Source of the DNA: DATARH01 sp036489765
GTDB lineage: Bacteria; Pseudomonadota; Alphaproteobacteria; ATCC43930; CGMCC-115725
Length of the DNA: 64,000 nt
Direction of reading: 5' to 3'
NCBI GenBank assembly: GCA_036489765.1
Contig: DASXFE010000061.1
Location: 8,507 to 72,506 of the forward strand
In this document: in pieces, positions 25,650 to 34,844 of the stretch
Position numbering within the stretch: position 1 is the first letter of the stretch
Layout: every line of letters starts with the position of its first letter
Position numbers and translations under genes: made by a program
The notes under the pieces: generated by a model
Told to the model about the DNA's origin: nothing
Databases searched by the model: none
What the model saw: only the letters and a program-made list of their open reading frames with translations

Positions 25650-25864
25650 CCTGCTTGAATCCCCATTGCAACCGTGCGCGTTGGCAGGTGATTTCGCTGC
25701 CGTCTCACAGCGTTCTCCACGACGGCAAGGATATCCGTCGGACGCCCGGCGAGCAACCTGGAACTCAGCAGCCCAGGCTTAATTCCCTTCGCGCGAGCAT
25801 ACCTTCGGCGTTGGCAGTTGCTGCCCGATAAGGCAAATTGGGAGAGCACTTGGGGGTGGAGCGA
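25650..25864. promoter_or_regulatory. divergent intergenic region between EPS operons
   Basis: 215 bases between the initiating transferase (minus) and the export lipoprotein (plus). It is less GC-rich than the flanking genes and must hold both promoters. I could not identify unambiguous -35/-10 pairs or an operator. No small gene is evident. Confidence 0.45.
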
Positions 25865-26488
25865 ATGATGGCGTTTGGGCACGGCAAGTTGACCCTTGGT
25901 GCGGTGAAGGTCGCGGTGGTTTTCAGCCTTGTCGTCGTCGCCTGTCTGGTCTCCGGGTGTTCGACTACCGGCGACCTCGGGCCGGCAAGCTCCGCCGACC
26001 AGAAGCGGCTTATCGCTGCGGCGACGGAAGCTCCGCGGTTGCTCCCGAGCGAGAAGATTCGCGTTACGGTCTTTGGCGAGGCGTCCTTGAGCGGCGATTA
26101 TCAGATCGATCCGAGCGGGTTCGTGTCCCTGCCGCTGGCCGGTACGATCAAGGCCGCGGGGCTCACTCCAGCCGAGCTGGAGGCGCAATTGGCCAAGCAG
26201 CTTGGCAACGGCCAATATTTAAAGAACCCCAAGGTAACGGTTAGCATAGCTGAATTCAGGCCGTTCTATATCCTCGGAGAGGTGGAAAAGCCGGGGGCAT
26301 ACCCCTATGTCGGTGGAATAAATGTGTTGAGCGCTATTGCGATAGCGGGTGGAACGACTTATCGTGCGAATCATTCGACCGTTTTGATACAGCATCCGGG
26401 TGAGGACGGCCTGCACGAATACAGTATGTCGTCACCGATTCCGGTGCTGCCCGGAGACATAATCCAGGTGCCCGCGCGCTATTTCTAG
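25865..26488 (+). CDS. outer-membrane polysaccharide export (OPX) lipoprotein, short form
   Basis: 207 residues from the ATG at 25865 (GGAG just upstream). A signal peptide ends in the lipobox LVSGC with Cys32 as the lipidated residue. The Poly_export domain (about 50-125: KIRVTVFGEASLSGDYQIDP) is followed by one SLBB domain (FYILGEVEKPGAYPY). It lacks the long C-terminal part that makes the alpha-helical pore of E. coli Wza, so it probably cannot cross the outer membrane alone. The next gene encodes a beta-barrel that could supply the pore. Works in the periplasm and outer membrane with the Wzc-like protein at 30.3 kb. Confidence 0.9.
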   Translation: MMAFGHGKLTLGAVKVAVVFSLVVVACLVSGCSTTGDLGPASSADQKRLIAAATEAPRLLPSEKIRVTVFGEASLSGDYQIDPSGFVSLPLAGTIKAAGLTPAELEAQLAKQLGNGQYLKNPKVTVSIAEFRPFYILGEVEKPGAYPYVGGINVLSAIAIAGGTTYRANHSTVLIQHPGEDGLHEYSMSSPIPVLPGDIIQVPARYF

Positions 26489-26616
26489 TGTCGCAGGCGG
26501 TTTCGATGTTACCTTAAATGGCTGGCACATTCAGGCTGCGGTGGCAAAAATCGAGCTAGCGGAAGCCACCTGCCGCGCGTACCTTTCACAGCGACCCTTG
26601 GTTGGGTTTCTCGGCG

Positions 26617-27960
26617 ATGGCTAAAGCTATGATGCTGCGCGCTGCCCCGATGCGAATCGCTGTCGCCGTTGGCGTGGCGGGCCTGTGGTCCGGCGGCGCT
26701 ATGGCTCAGGTCGGTGTGTTTGGCGGCCCGCAAGGTCCCACCCTCACGGCCCCCGCGATCTCCACCCCGGACCATCCGGACCCGTTCGCGCAGCCGAGCC
26801 GCGATTACAGCGCGATGGTGGCGGGCGACTGGCTGCTTTATCCGACGATCTTTGCGGGTGCCCTCTTCGACTCGAACCCGTCGCAATCGTCGAGCGGAGC
26901 CAAGTCGAGCGCCGGCGCCCGCCTCGTCCCGAGCTTGCTGGCCGAAACGACCAACGGGATCAGCAAGACCACGATTTACGGGATGGCCGACGCGCAGCTC
27001 TACACCAACCAGAGCGGCAGCAATTCCAACACGGTGGCCGCCCGCGCCGGCTTTATCGAGAATTACCAGTTCGCCCCCGACCTGGTGTTCAATGGCCAGG
27101 GCGACTTCACGCGGCAACGCGACCTCTTCAGCACGTTCGGCATCGACCATGCCGTCGCGACGCCGCAAAACCCGACCGGAATAGGCCTCGCGCCTGTCAA
27201 TAACCCGCTGACCTACAACCAATATTCCGGGTCGGCGACGCTGCAGAAAAACTTCAACCAGGCGTTTGTGAGCCTGGGCGGGTCGGTTATCGACCTCGAA
27301 TACGATCACGCCTCCACCGCCGCACCGTCGCCGAACGGCGTCGACACAACCGAAACCGTGCGGGGCGGGTACTGGATCAACCCGGTGATCTACGGCTACG
27401 TCGAAGGATCGGTCGACCAGCGCAACTATTCGACGAGCATCCTGAATTCCAGTGGCTATCGGGTTGTCGGCGGCCTTGGCTCGGACCAGATCGGACTGGT
27501 TCGTGGGGAGGTCTATGCGGGTTATCAGGCTGAAAACTACAATCTCGGTGCCATCGGTACGGTTGGGTCGCCGGTCTACGGCGCCCGCCTCTACTACTAC
27601 CCGCTGCCCGAACTGACGCTCAGCGGTTCGGTCGACGAATCGTTGGGTGTCTCGTTCCTCACCACGGCGCCCGGCGTGCCCGCCGGAGCGGCGACGCGCG
27701 TGACCACCAGCCTGGGACAGGCGACGTATGCCCTGATGCAGAACTGGTCGGCATCGAGCCGCTTTGGTTTCATCCACACCGACTATGCCGGTACCCCCCG
27801 GAACGACGACGCCTGGACCGTGGGCGCAACGCTCAACTACAGCATCTGGCGGAACGTTGCGCTGACGCTCGATTACCAGCACATCGACATGACTTCGAAC
27901 GTGGCGTTGCAGGGCTTTACCCGAGACGTGGCGACAGTTGGCCTGACCTATAAGTACTGA
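26617..27960 (+). CDS. outer-membrane beta-barrel protein (BBP2-like)
   Basis: 447 residues from ATG 26617; a signal peptide is cleaved after AMA at residue 30. The rest shows alternating hydrophobic strands with aromatic girdles and ends in a C-terminal aromatic (LTYKY), as barrels inserted by Bam do. The layout fits the putative porin family (PF10082, BBP2_2) commonly found in exopolysaccharide loci of alphaproteobacteria. It is 128 bases downstream of the short OPX gene and before the polymerase/kinase genes. Likely the polysaccharide exit pore; inferred from fold and place. Confidence 0.82.
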   Translation: MAKAMMLRAAPMRIAVAVGVAGLWSGGAMAQVGVFGGPQGPTLTAPAISTPDHPDPFAQPSRDYSAMVAGDWLLYPTIFAGALFDSNPSQSSSGAKSSAGARLVPSLLAETTNGISKTTIYGMADAQLYTNQSGSNSNTVAARAGFIENYQFAPDLVFNGQGDFTRQRDLFSTFGIDHAVATPQNPTGIGLAPVNNPLTYNQYSGSATLQKNFNQAFVSLGGSVIDLEYDHASTAAPSPNGVDTTETVRGGYWINPVIYGYVEGSVDQRNYSTSILNSSGYRVVGGLGSDQIGLVRGEVYAGYQAENYNLGAIGTVGSPVYGARLYYYPLPELTLSGSVDESLGVSFLTTAPGVPAGAATRVTTSLGQATYALMQNWSASSRFGFIHTDYAGTPRNDDAWTVGATLNYSIWRNVALTLDYQHIDMTSNVALQGFTRDVATVGLTYKY

Positions 27961-27991
27961 TACGCGGCGCGGCGTGTAACACGAGGAAGCC

Positions 27992-28486
27992 ATGCAGAAA
28001 TCGTTCATTGCTGCCGTGGCTGTGGTGCTGGCCGTCATCTTCGGCGGCCCGGCATGGTCACCCGTGCCGAGTGCCGCGGCGCAGGGCGTCACGGCGATTA
28101 ACCCTCAGGTCGCGGCGCTGCTGTCGCAGTATCCGGCGGGAGGCCCCGGCCTGCGTGCGGCCGTCGCGCGGCTGGTCGAAGCCCAACCCGACTTGGCTGC
28201 CGCCGTCGTTGCCGCGGCCGCCCACGCGACCCCGGAACAGCAATCCGCGATCGGTGCGGGTCTCGGCGACGCCTACGCGTTTTTCTTGAAGATCGGTTCG
28301 GACAGCGCGGCATACGCGGAGAATCTGATCAGGCAGGCGGTGACTGCCGCCGACCCCGTGACCCTCGCCGCCTATGTTTCGGTGATACAGCCGACGCAGG
28401 CACAGCCGATCCCCGGCGGCAACAACAACGTCGGCAACACCACCACCGGGTGCATCAGTCCAAGCTCGCCCGGTCGCAGGTGCTGA
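27992..28486 (+). CDS. small secreted protein of the EPS cluster, unknown function
   Basis: 164 residues with an ATG preceded by GAGGAAG. A signal peptide of about 30 residues ends in AAAQ. The mature part is helical and Ala-rich (VARLVEAQPDLAAAVVAAAA), ending in a Gly/Asn-rich low-complexity tail GGNNNVGNTTTGC and a final Cys. It lies between barrel and ligase genes. I recognise no family. It may be a periplasmic partner of the export machine. Confidence 0.7.
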   Translation: MQKSFIAAVAVVLAVIFGGPAWSPVPSAAAQGVTAINPQVAALLSQYPAGGPGLRAAVARLVEAQPDLAAAVVAAAAHATPEQQSAIGAGLGDAYAFFLKIGSDSAAYAENLIRQAVTAADPVTLAAYVSVIQPTQAQPIPGGNNNVGNTTTGCISPSSPGRRC

Positions 28487-28577
28487 GGGATCGCGAAGGC
28501 GTTCCTGGGCGCTGCCTTTTCTCCGTGCCTGTTCGCCGCCGCCTCGGGGCCGGGAACGCTTGCCCCTGCCTTGTCTT

Positions 28578-28605
28578 CCCTAGGACCATGTGACAAGGTC
28601 CAGGG
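28578..28605. other. inverted repeat in a 256-base gap
   Basis: CCCTAGGACC (28578-28587) and GGTCCAGGG (28597-28605) can pair with one bulged base around a nine-base loop. The plus-strand sequence after it is A-rich (CAAAAAAG), not a T tract, so it is not a standard intrinsic terminator for the genes upstream. It could be an attenuator or processing hairpin between the secreted protein and the polymerase. Nothing else is seen in 28487-28742. Confidence 0.4.
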
Positions 28606-28742
28606 CAAAAAAGCCGCCGAAAATCAATGACAGGTGCAAGCGCTGCGTTTCACCTGAACGGCGGTAGCATGGGCTGACCCTGACCTGACGGCTTGCTGCT
28701 TTGCCATATCGCGTCCTGGAAGATCGTTCGAGGCGGCGGGGT

Positions 28743-30236
28743 ATGTCCCGACCGCAACCGCGCTGTCATTCGCCTGGCTGGATGGACCGGTTTGGAGGTC
28801 CGGCAAGGGGCCGCGCGCCACGCACCGGGGAGGCGACGGAACGTGTCACCCTCGGACTTCTCATCGCCGGTCTGGCCGCGGTTCCGTACTGGTACGGCAG
28901 CAACGACCTGGTGGCGTGGGGCGTCAACGCGGTCGTGTTCCCGGGTTTGATGGTGTCTTACGAAGTGTCGCTTGTCGTCAGAGGCAAGGGGCATCCGACG
29001 CCGCTCGGGGATCGGTTGCTAGTGCCGGCGGGCTTGTTTCTTGCGGTGCTGCTGTGGATCTGGTTTCAGGCCGTGGCCTGGAGGCATATGCCGCTGGCGA
29101 GCCCGATATGGGGAATGGCCGGGCGAACGCTCGCTCGGCCGGTCGCCCAGAGCATCACCGTCAATCGCGATTTGACCAACCTAGCGCTGGTTCGCCTGGT
29201 AACGGCCGCCAGCGTTTTGTGGCTGGCGGCACAGCTTTGCCGGGAAGCGCGGCGCGCTCTTACGCTCCTCCGGGCGATCGTCGTCATCGTGTGCGCCTAC
29301 GCGGCCTATGGCCTGGTCGCCATCAGCCTTTCGTCGGTGCGCCTTCCCGGACTGGCGATCCCGTTCGACGGTGGGCTGGTGTCGTCGACCTTTGTCAATC
29401 GCAACACCTTCGCGACTTATGCCGGGCTGGGACTGATCGCGGCGAGCGGCTTGATCCTGCGGATTTACCGCCGCGCGGCCGGAGGCGAGGGGGATGGATG
29501 GCGGCTGCGGCTGTCGTCGCTGGTCGACGTGACCGGCAGCAGGGCGGCGGCCCCTCTGGCGGGGGCGTTCGTGATCCTCGTCGCATTGCTGCTGACGGGG
29601 TCTCGCGGCGGGGTGATCGCCACCGGCGTGGGATTGCTGGCGCTCGCGCTTCAGACACGCCGAGAGGCCGAACGGAGCAGATGGCGGCGATTCGCGGTCG
29701 TCGTCCCGGTCGTGCTTCTGCCGGCGGCCTGTCTGGTGGCCTTCGGCGGCTCTTTTGTCGACAGCCTCGAGCAGCGCGGGATTGCCGATCCCAACCGGCT
29801 GGCGGTCTATCTGCTGACGATCCGGTCGATCCTCGATGCGCCGCTGACCGGGCATGGCTACGGCACCTTTGCCGATGTCTTTCCGCTCTATCGCGACCGC
29901 ACGCTCTCCGTGCAAGGGACCTGGGCCGAAGCCCACAACACCTATCTTGAGATGTTCCAGGGCCTCGGGCTGGTGTTCGGGGCAATGCTCGTGGCCGCTG
30001 TGGTGTTGCTCGTGCTACGTTGCCTTATCAGGGGATCGAGGCAGCGGGAGCATGTGACGGTCCCGCGTGTCGCCGTCGCCGCAGCGGTTTTGGTGGGTGT
30101 TCACGCGTTGGTGGATTTCAGTCTGCAAATCCAGGCGGTGACGCTGACCTTCATGGCCCTTCTGGGGGCAGGCATGGCGCAGTCGCGCGATCGAAATCAC
30201 CCGAGTGATCAGCAAAACGGCGCGGCTGCAGGCTGA
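28743..30236 (+). CDS. O-antigen ligase/polymerase-like membrane protein (Wzy/WaaL superfamily)
   Basis: 497 residues from the ATG at 28743; the frame opens at 28701 without a good ribosome site. About ten membrane helices span residues 35-480. The conserved O-antigen ligase core includes STFVNRNTFATYAGLGL and LLLTGSRGGVIATGVGLLAL, with the essential Arg in the latter, plus GHGYGTFADVFPLYR in the large periplasmic loop and WAEAHNTYLEMFQGLGL with a His. It is followed by the Wzc-like gene, which suggests a repeat-unit polymerase rather than an LPS ligase. Confidence 0.85.
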   Translation: MSRPQPRCHSPGWMDRFGGPARGRAPRTGEATERVTLGLLIAGLAAVPYWYGSNDLVAWGVNAVVFPGLMVSYEVSLVVRGKGHPTPLGDRLLVPAGLFLAVLLWIWFQAVAWRHMPLASPIWGMAGRTLARPVAQSITVNRDLTNLALVRLVTAASVLWLAAQLCREARRALTLLRAIVVIVCAYAAYGLVAISLSSVRLPGLAIPFDGGLVSSTFVNRNTFATYAGLGLIAASGLILRIYRRAAGGEGDGWRLRLSSLVDVTGSRAAAPLAGAFVILVALLLTGSRGGVIATGVGLLALALQTRREAERSRWRRFAVVVPVVLLPAACLVAFGGSFVDSLEQRGIADPNRLAVYLLTIRSILDAPLTGHGYGTFADVFPLYRDRTLSVQGTWAEAHNTYLEMFQGLGLVFGAMLVAAVVLLVLRCLIRGSRQREHVTVPRVAVAAAVLVGVHALVDFSLQIQAVTLTFMALLGAGMAQSRDRNHPSDQQNGAAAG

Positions 30237-30283
30237 AGACGAGCAGTGCGCGTCGTGGTCGATGTGAGGAACCCGAGGTTTAG

Positions 30284-32524
30284 ATGTCCAATCGGCTAAC
30301 GGCGACCGACCCTCCCGACGTCGATGCAGGCGGCGATCATTTCGAGCTCCGCGATGCCGTCAGCTTCGTATGGCGCGAATGGAAGTTCGTCTGTTGCATC
30401 GTCGCGCTGGTGATGTTGGTCGGGGTCGTGGTCTTGCTGCGCCAGACCCCGCTTTACACCGCAACGAGCGAGATCCTCCTCGACCGGCCGCGCGAGAAGG
30501 TTGCGGGCAACGAACCCATTCTCAGCGACGTCAACCTCGATGTCCCGATGATCGAAAGCCAGATGGCGATCATCCGGTCGAGCGTGTTTCTGCGCCGGGT
30601 CGTCGAGAAGAACCACCTCGCGCCCGATCAGGCCGTCGCCGCGGCGCCTTCGCCGCCCCCCGCGCCGCACGACTCGCCGGTGCTCGACACTGTACGCTCG
30701 CTGTTCCCCGGTGCCGACCCCGCCTCTCACGTCTCGTCGGCAGATCTGGGCTCGGACGCGATCCCGGCCAACGAGCTTGGTCCCATCTCGGCGCTCAAAG
30801 GCGCGATTTCGGTCTCGCGGGTCGCCCAGCGCGGTTATGTCCTCGGGATCTCGGTCACCGACCCGAACCCCACGCGCGCGGCGCAACTCGCCAACGCCGT
30901 CGCCGACGCCTATCTGGTCGACAAGCTCGACGCGCGGTTCGAGGCGGCCAAAAGGGCGGAGGCGTGGCTTAGCGAGCGCTTGTCCGGCTTGCGCGATCAG
31001 CTCCGCGATTCCGAGGAAGCGGTCGCCGCCTTTCGCGCCGCGCACGGTCTCATCCAACAGAACGGGACCACGCTGACGCAACAGCAGCTTTCGGAGCTCA
31101 ACGCCAAGCTGGTCGATGCGCGGGCCGACGCGGCGCAGAAAAAAGCCCGGGTCGATCTGCTGGCCAAGGGCGGAAGCGTTCAAAGCATCCCGGATATCGG
31201 GAGCAGCGCCGCGTTGCAGTCCTTGCGCCAGCAGCTCAGCTCCCTGTCGGCGCAGGAGGCGGACCTTCTTGCCCGATACGGTTCCGCGCATCCGCTGGTC
31301 GTCAACATCCGGGCCCAAGAGCGCGATGTCGAGCGTTCGATTGGCGCCGAATCCGGACGGATCGCCGCGGGCATCCGCAACGACTACGAACTCGCGCGGT
31401 CGCGGCTCGATACGCTCGAAAAGGCGGTCCAGCAGGCCACCGGCCAGATCAACGCCGACGACGCGACGGCCATCCACCTGCACGAGCTGGAGCGGACGGC
31501 CGCCGTCAACAAGACCCTGTTCGAGGATTTTCTCCAGCGTTCCAAAGTCACCGCGGAGCAATCGACTTTTGAGGTCCGTGACGCGCGTGTGATCACGCCG
31601 GCAATGGTGCCGCCCTCCGCCAGCTCGCCGCGTCCCGCCAAGTTCCTCGGGGTTGCCGGGTTCCTCGGCGTCGTCCTCGGCCTTATCGGCGCCTACGCGC
31701 GCGAGCGGCTCAATGCCGGGTTCAGCACGCCGCAACAGGTCGAGGACATGCTCGCCCTGCCCGTGCTCAGCTCGGTGAGCCACCTGAAGACGCGCGACCT
31801 CACCGTAAACAACGCCCTGGTCCCGATTTACAACTACCCCGTGGTCAGGCCCCTGTCGCGCTACGCGGAGGCGATCCGCGGGCTGCGCAGCGGCATCCGC
31901 ATGACCGATGTCGACGTTCCGCCCAAGGTGATCCAGCTGACCTCCGCGGTTCCAGACGAGGGCAAGACCACGATCGCCCTGTCGCTCGCCGCGTCGGCCG
32001 CCATAGCCAAGATCAAGGTGCTCTTTATCGATGCGGATTTGCGTCACCCGACGGCGTCGCGCGATCTTAAGGCGGAAAAGGAAAACGGGCTTGTCGATCT
32101 CCTGATGGGGCATGTCGAAGAGTCCGAGGTGGTGCGGTTTCACGAGGGCCCCGGGTATTGGATGCTCCCGGCGGGCAGCCACACCCAGAACCCGACCGAT
32201 CTTCTCAGCTCCGATCGCATGAAGTCGCTGATTGCCGGTTTCAGGGAAAACTTCGATCTCGTGGTGATCGATTCCCCGCCGGTCGGACCCGTCATCGATC
32301 CGGTTGTCGTCGCGCAACTCAGCGACAAGATCGTCTTGGTCGTCCGCTGGGGATCCACCGCGCGCGAGCTGGTCAAGCAGTGCCTCAATCATCTTCCCGG
32401 GCAGCGCAAGGTGGCAGGCGTCGTTTTCAATCACGTCAACGATCGAGAAGCGCAGAAATACGGAAGACCGGCTTACAATTACTATTATGGGAACCGGTAT
32501 TATAAAGGGTATTACAGCGCTTAG
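30284..32524 (+). CDS. polysaccharide co-polymerase with tyrosine autokinase domain (Wzc-like)
   Basis: 746 residues. Transmembrane helix 1 at about 35-53, a long periplasmic region with coiled coils (200-420), transmembrane helix 2 at about 452-472, then a cytoplasmic BY-kinase: Walker A TSAVPDEGKTT (Lys561), Walker A' LFIDADLRHP (about 584-593) and Walker B VVIDSPP. The last 16 residues have a cluster of seven or more Tyr (YNYYYGNRYYKGYY), the autophosphorylation tail. It controls chain length and links polymerisation to the outer-membrane exporter. It follows the polymerase gene by 47 bases. Full-length fused form, as in proteobacteria. Confidence 0.95.
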   Translation: MSNRLTATDPPDVDAGGDHFELRDAVSFVWREWKFVCCIVALVMLVGVVVLLRQTPLYTATSEILLDRPREKVAGNEPILSDVNLDVPMIESQMAIIRSSVFLRRVVEKNHLAPDQAVAAAPSPPPAPHDSPVLDTVRSLFPGADPASHVSSADLGSDAIPANELGPISALKGAISVSRVAQRGYVLGISVTDPNPTRAAQLANAVADAYLVDKLDARFEAAKRAEAWLSERLSGLRDQLRDSEEAVAAFRAAHGLIQQNGTTLTQQQLSELNAKLVDARADAAQKKARVDLLAKGGSVQSIPDIGSSAALQSLRQQLSSLSAQEADLLARYGSAHPLVVNIRAQERDVERSIGAESGRIAAGIRNDYELARSRLDTLEKAVQQATGQINADDATAIHLHELERTAAVNKTLFEDFLQRSKVTAEQSTFEVRDARVITPAMVPPSASSPRPAKFLGVAGFLGVVLGLIGAYARERLNAGFSTPQQVEDMLALPVLSSVSHLKTRDLTVNNALVPIYNYPVVRPLSRYAEAIRGLRSGIRMTDVDVPPKVIQLTSAVPDEGKTTIALSLAASAAIAKIKVLFIDADLRHPTASRDLKAEKENGLVDLLMGHVEESEVVRFHEGPGYWMLPAGSHTQNPTDLLSSDRMKSLIAGFRENFDLVVIDSPPVGPVIDPVVVAQLSDKIVLVVRWGSTARELVKQCLNHLPGQRKVAGVVFNHVNDREAQKYGRPAYNYYYGNRYYKGYYSA

Positions 32525-33167
32525 CGCGGCCTTTAGGCGGCCAATAGAGCTTCCTGCGATCTTCGTCGTGGTGGTGCTGGGCACAATGGCGGTCGTGCGC
32601 GGCTGGAATATCGCGGAGTTCGGTTACGCGCGGGCTGCGGCCCTGGCCTCGCGCCAGACGGCGCCGGCGGGCCTCGCTCGATGGCAGGATGCCCCCGGGC
32701 TCGGCGAAGCGGCCCTCGAAGCCTCGCTCCCGGCGATGTCGGATCCGACCGATATCGCCGGCGCCCGCGCCCGTGCGGAAAGGCTCGCCGCGATCGCCGC
32801 CGTGCACCCGCTGTCCTCGGCCAATTGGCTGGCGCTCGCCGGAATGGGGCTGGTGACGGGGCAGCCGCATCAGCGGGTTCTCGACGCCTTGGCGATGTCG
32901 GCCCTGACGGGGCCGAACGAAGGAGCGGTCATGCTGCAACGCGGCATCTTCGGTCTGCTGCAATGGGAACGCCTGCCCGCGGACGTGCGCCAACGCACGG
33001 CGAGCGACCTTGCCGGCGCCATCCTCGGCACGAACGTGCAGGACGCGGACTTGCTGCCGGCCAAGAACATTCTCCGCGAAAAGCCGTCCCAGACGCGCCA
33101 GGAGGTCGGCGACTTGTTGCGCGCAGACGGCGTTCCGGCGAGCGATCTCGGCCGCATCGGTCTTTGA
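32487..33167 (+). CDS. membrane-anchored helical protein of the EPS cluster
   Basis: 226 residues. The ATG at 32487 lies within the last 38 bases of the kinase gene, overlapping its Tyr-rich tail codons in another frame, so translation is coupled. One membrane helix at about residues 20-38 (LPAIFVVVVLGTMAVV) is followed by an Ala-rich helical domain that may contain a TPR-like pair (AAVHPLSSANWLALAGMGLVTG). Proteins of this kind are seen after Wzc in several EPS loci, but no function is known to me. Confidence 0.65.
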   Translation: MGTGIIKGITALSAAFRRPIELPAIFVVVVLGTMAVVRGWNIAEFGYARAAALASRQTAPAGLARWQDAPGLGEAALEASLPAMSDPTDIAGARARAERLAAIAAVHPLSSANWLALAGMGLVTGQPHQRVLDALAMSALTGPNEGAVMLQRGIFGLLQWERLPADVRQRTASDLAGAILGTNVQDADLLPAKNILREKPSQTRQEVGDLLRADGVPASDLGRIGL

Positions 33168-33171
33168 TCGG

Positions 33172-33909
33172 ATGCGTATAGCACGTTCGATGGAGCTCGG
33201 GTTTTCCGCGCCGCACGCAACGGCGGTATCGCTCACCGGCCGGTCCGGCGCTGAGCGGGGCGGCTGCTACGTCCAATACGGTTGCGGCTTATGCGCCCCG
33301 GAAGGGTGGATCAATTTCGACGCCTCGCCCCGGCTGCGGATCGAACGCGCCTATGGCCTGCGGACCGTGCTGCGGGCGGCGGTGGGGCATGCCTTCCCGC
33401 CGAACGTCCGGCCCGGCGACATCGTGCGCGGGCTCCCGGTGGCCGACGGCAGTGCACAAGCCGCCTATTGCAGTCATGTGCTCGAGCATCTGCCGCGCGA
33501 CGACGTGACGGCGGCGCTGCGCAATACGTTTCGTCTGCTGCGGCCGGGCGGGGTGTTCCGCCTCGTCGTGCCGGATTTGCAATGGCGTGCCGCGCGGTAC
33601 GTCGAAGCCGCATCGGGCGCGGACCCCGCAGCGGCGGATGGGCTGATCGACAGCTGCCTGCTCGGGACGAGAAGCAACCCACGGACGCCGGTCGACTGGC
33701 TGCGCAAACAACTCGGCAGATCGGCGCATCTGTGGATGTACGATTTCGCCGCGCTCGAACGCCTGCTTGCCGAAGCGGGATTTGCCCAAATCAGGCGCTG
33801 CACGCTGGGCGACGGCGACGATCCGATGTTCCTGCTCGTCGAGCAGGCGGATCGCTTTTACGAAGCGGGAGAGGCCGAATTGTCGATCCAGGCGGTGTGC
33901 CCGGGATGA
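33172..33909 (+). CDS. SAM-dependent methyltransferase (EPS cluster)
   Basis: 245 residues from ATG 33172. It matches small class I methyltransferases of polysaccharide loci: VQYGCGLCAPEGWINFDASP at the start, then AAYCSHVLEHLPRDDV and FRLLRPGGVFRLVVPDLQ. The usual glycine-rich motif I is shortened to YGCGLCAPEGW, as in this subfamily. The stop overlaps the next ATG. Probably O-methylates a sugar or repeat unit; acceptor unknown. Confidence 0.82.
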   Translation: MRIARSMELGFSAPHATAVSLTGRSGAERGGCYVQYGCGLCAPEGWINFDASPRLRIERAYGLRTVLRAAVGHAFPPNVRPGDIVRGLPVADGSAQAAYCSHVLEHLPRDDVTAALRNTFRLLRPGGVFRLVVPDLQWRAARYVEAASGADPAAADGLIDSCLLGTRSNPRTPVDWLRKQLGRSAHLWMYDFAALERLLAEAGFAQIRRCTLGDGDDPMFLLVEQADRFYEAGEAELSIQAVCPG

Positions 33910-34820
33910 TGCTTTGGGGCAAGGCTGCCGGTAGCGATCATCCCACTCGCCTGCCCCGCGATGATGCCGAGCGGCGGAGCTGGCAGGTGGCCAATCGGGC
34001 GTGGTGGGAAGCCGCGCCGATGCGATACGACTGGCGCGAGGATCTTGGCGCCGCTCCGGGCACGGAGGCTTATTTCGGCGAGATCGACCGCCGCTTCCTG
34101 TCGTCGGCAAAGAGCTTTCTGCCATGGCGGGAAATACCGTTCGACACGCTGATCCCGTTTGCCGATCTGGGCGGCCGCGACGTGTTGGAGCTGGGCGTTG
34201 GCCATGGGACCCACGCCCAGCTCTTGTCGTCGCATTGCGGATCCTTCACCGGGATCGATCTGACGGCGGCGGCGGCGCGAATGACGGCGCGGCGGCTGGG
34301 GCAGTGCGGGTTGCGGGGGCGCATCCTGCAGATGGACGGCGAGGCGCTTGGCTTCTCCGACGACAGTTTCGACTATGTCTGGAGCTGGGGGGTCATTCAC
34401 CACTCGGCCGATACCCCTCGCATCTTGGCCGAAATCAGCCGGGTACTGAGGCCGGGCGGCTTGTGCACGGTCATGGTCTATTACCGCTCATGGTGGCAGT
34501 ACCATGCGTTTGGGTTGGCGCGCGGGTTGCTCCGCGGGGGATGGGGCAGCCTGCACGGTATTCGCGCCGGCAATACGGATGGGGCTATCGCGCGCTATTA
34601 CACGCCGAGCGAATGGCGATCGGTGACCCGCGGCCTGTTCGAGGTCACCTCGATACAGGTCTGCGGCCTCAAGAGCGATATCGTGCCGTTGCCTCATGGG
34701 GCGCTCAAAGACGCCGTGGTGAAAAGGCTGCCGGACGCCGCGGCACGCGTTTTGACCTCGCGGCTGCGCATGGGCTCGCTGCTGATCGCGCAGATGCGCA
34801 AACCCGACCGCGCCCGATGA
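33906..34820 (+). CDS. class I SAM methyltransferase (EPS cluster)
   Basis: 304 residues; ATG overlaps the TGA of the previous gene (ATGA). Motifs: RDVLELGVGHGTHAQLL (SAM motif I), FTGIDLTAAA (acidic residue for ribose), FDYVWSWGVIHHSADTPRIL and VLRPGGLCTVMVYYRSWW. These are the marks of a methyltransf_11 protein. The C-terminal helical extension (residues 210-300) may bind the acceptor. Two successive methyltransferases suggest a polymer with more than one methylated position. Confidence 0.85.
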   Translation: MMLWGKAAGSDHPTRLPRDDAERRSWQVANRAWWEAAPMRYDWREDLGAAPGTEAYFGEIDRRFLSSAKSFLPWREIPFDTLIPFADLGGRDVLELGVGHGTHAQLLSSHCGSFTGIDLTAAAARMTARRLGQCGLRGRILQMDGEALGFSDDSFDYVWSWGVIHHSADTPRILAEISRVLRPGGLCTVMVYYRSWWQYHAFGLARGLLRGGWGSLHGIRAGNTDGAIARYYTPSEWRSVTRGLFEVTSIQVCGLKSDIVPLPHGALKDAVVKRLPDAAARVLTSRLRMGSLLIAQMRKPDRAR

Positions 34821-34844
34821 CCGCTCGGACGGCCGATCGCTGAC

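Noticed and set aside
26509..28092. 527-codon minus-strand ORF opposite the outer-membrane barrel gene
   Set aside because: Shadow of a gene with signal peptide and barrel signature; Arg/Val-rich noise.
28578..28605. Intrinsic terminator for the barrel/secreted-protein genes
   Set aside because: The hairpin is followed by A residues rather than a T tract on the plus strand, so it was recorded only as an inverted repeat.
30296..32584. 762-codon ORF antisense to the Wzc-like gene
   Set aside because: High-GC shadow: low-complexity Arg/Asp/Val composition, no motifs, while the plus frame has full kinase and membrane features.
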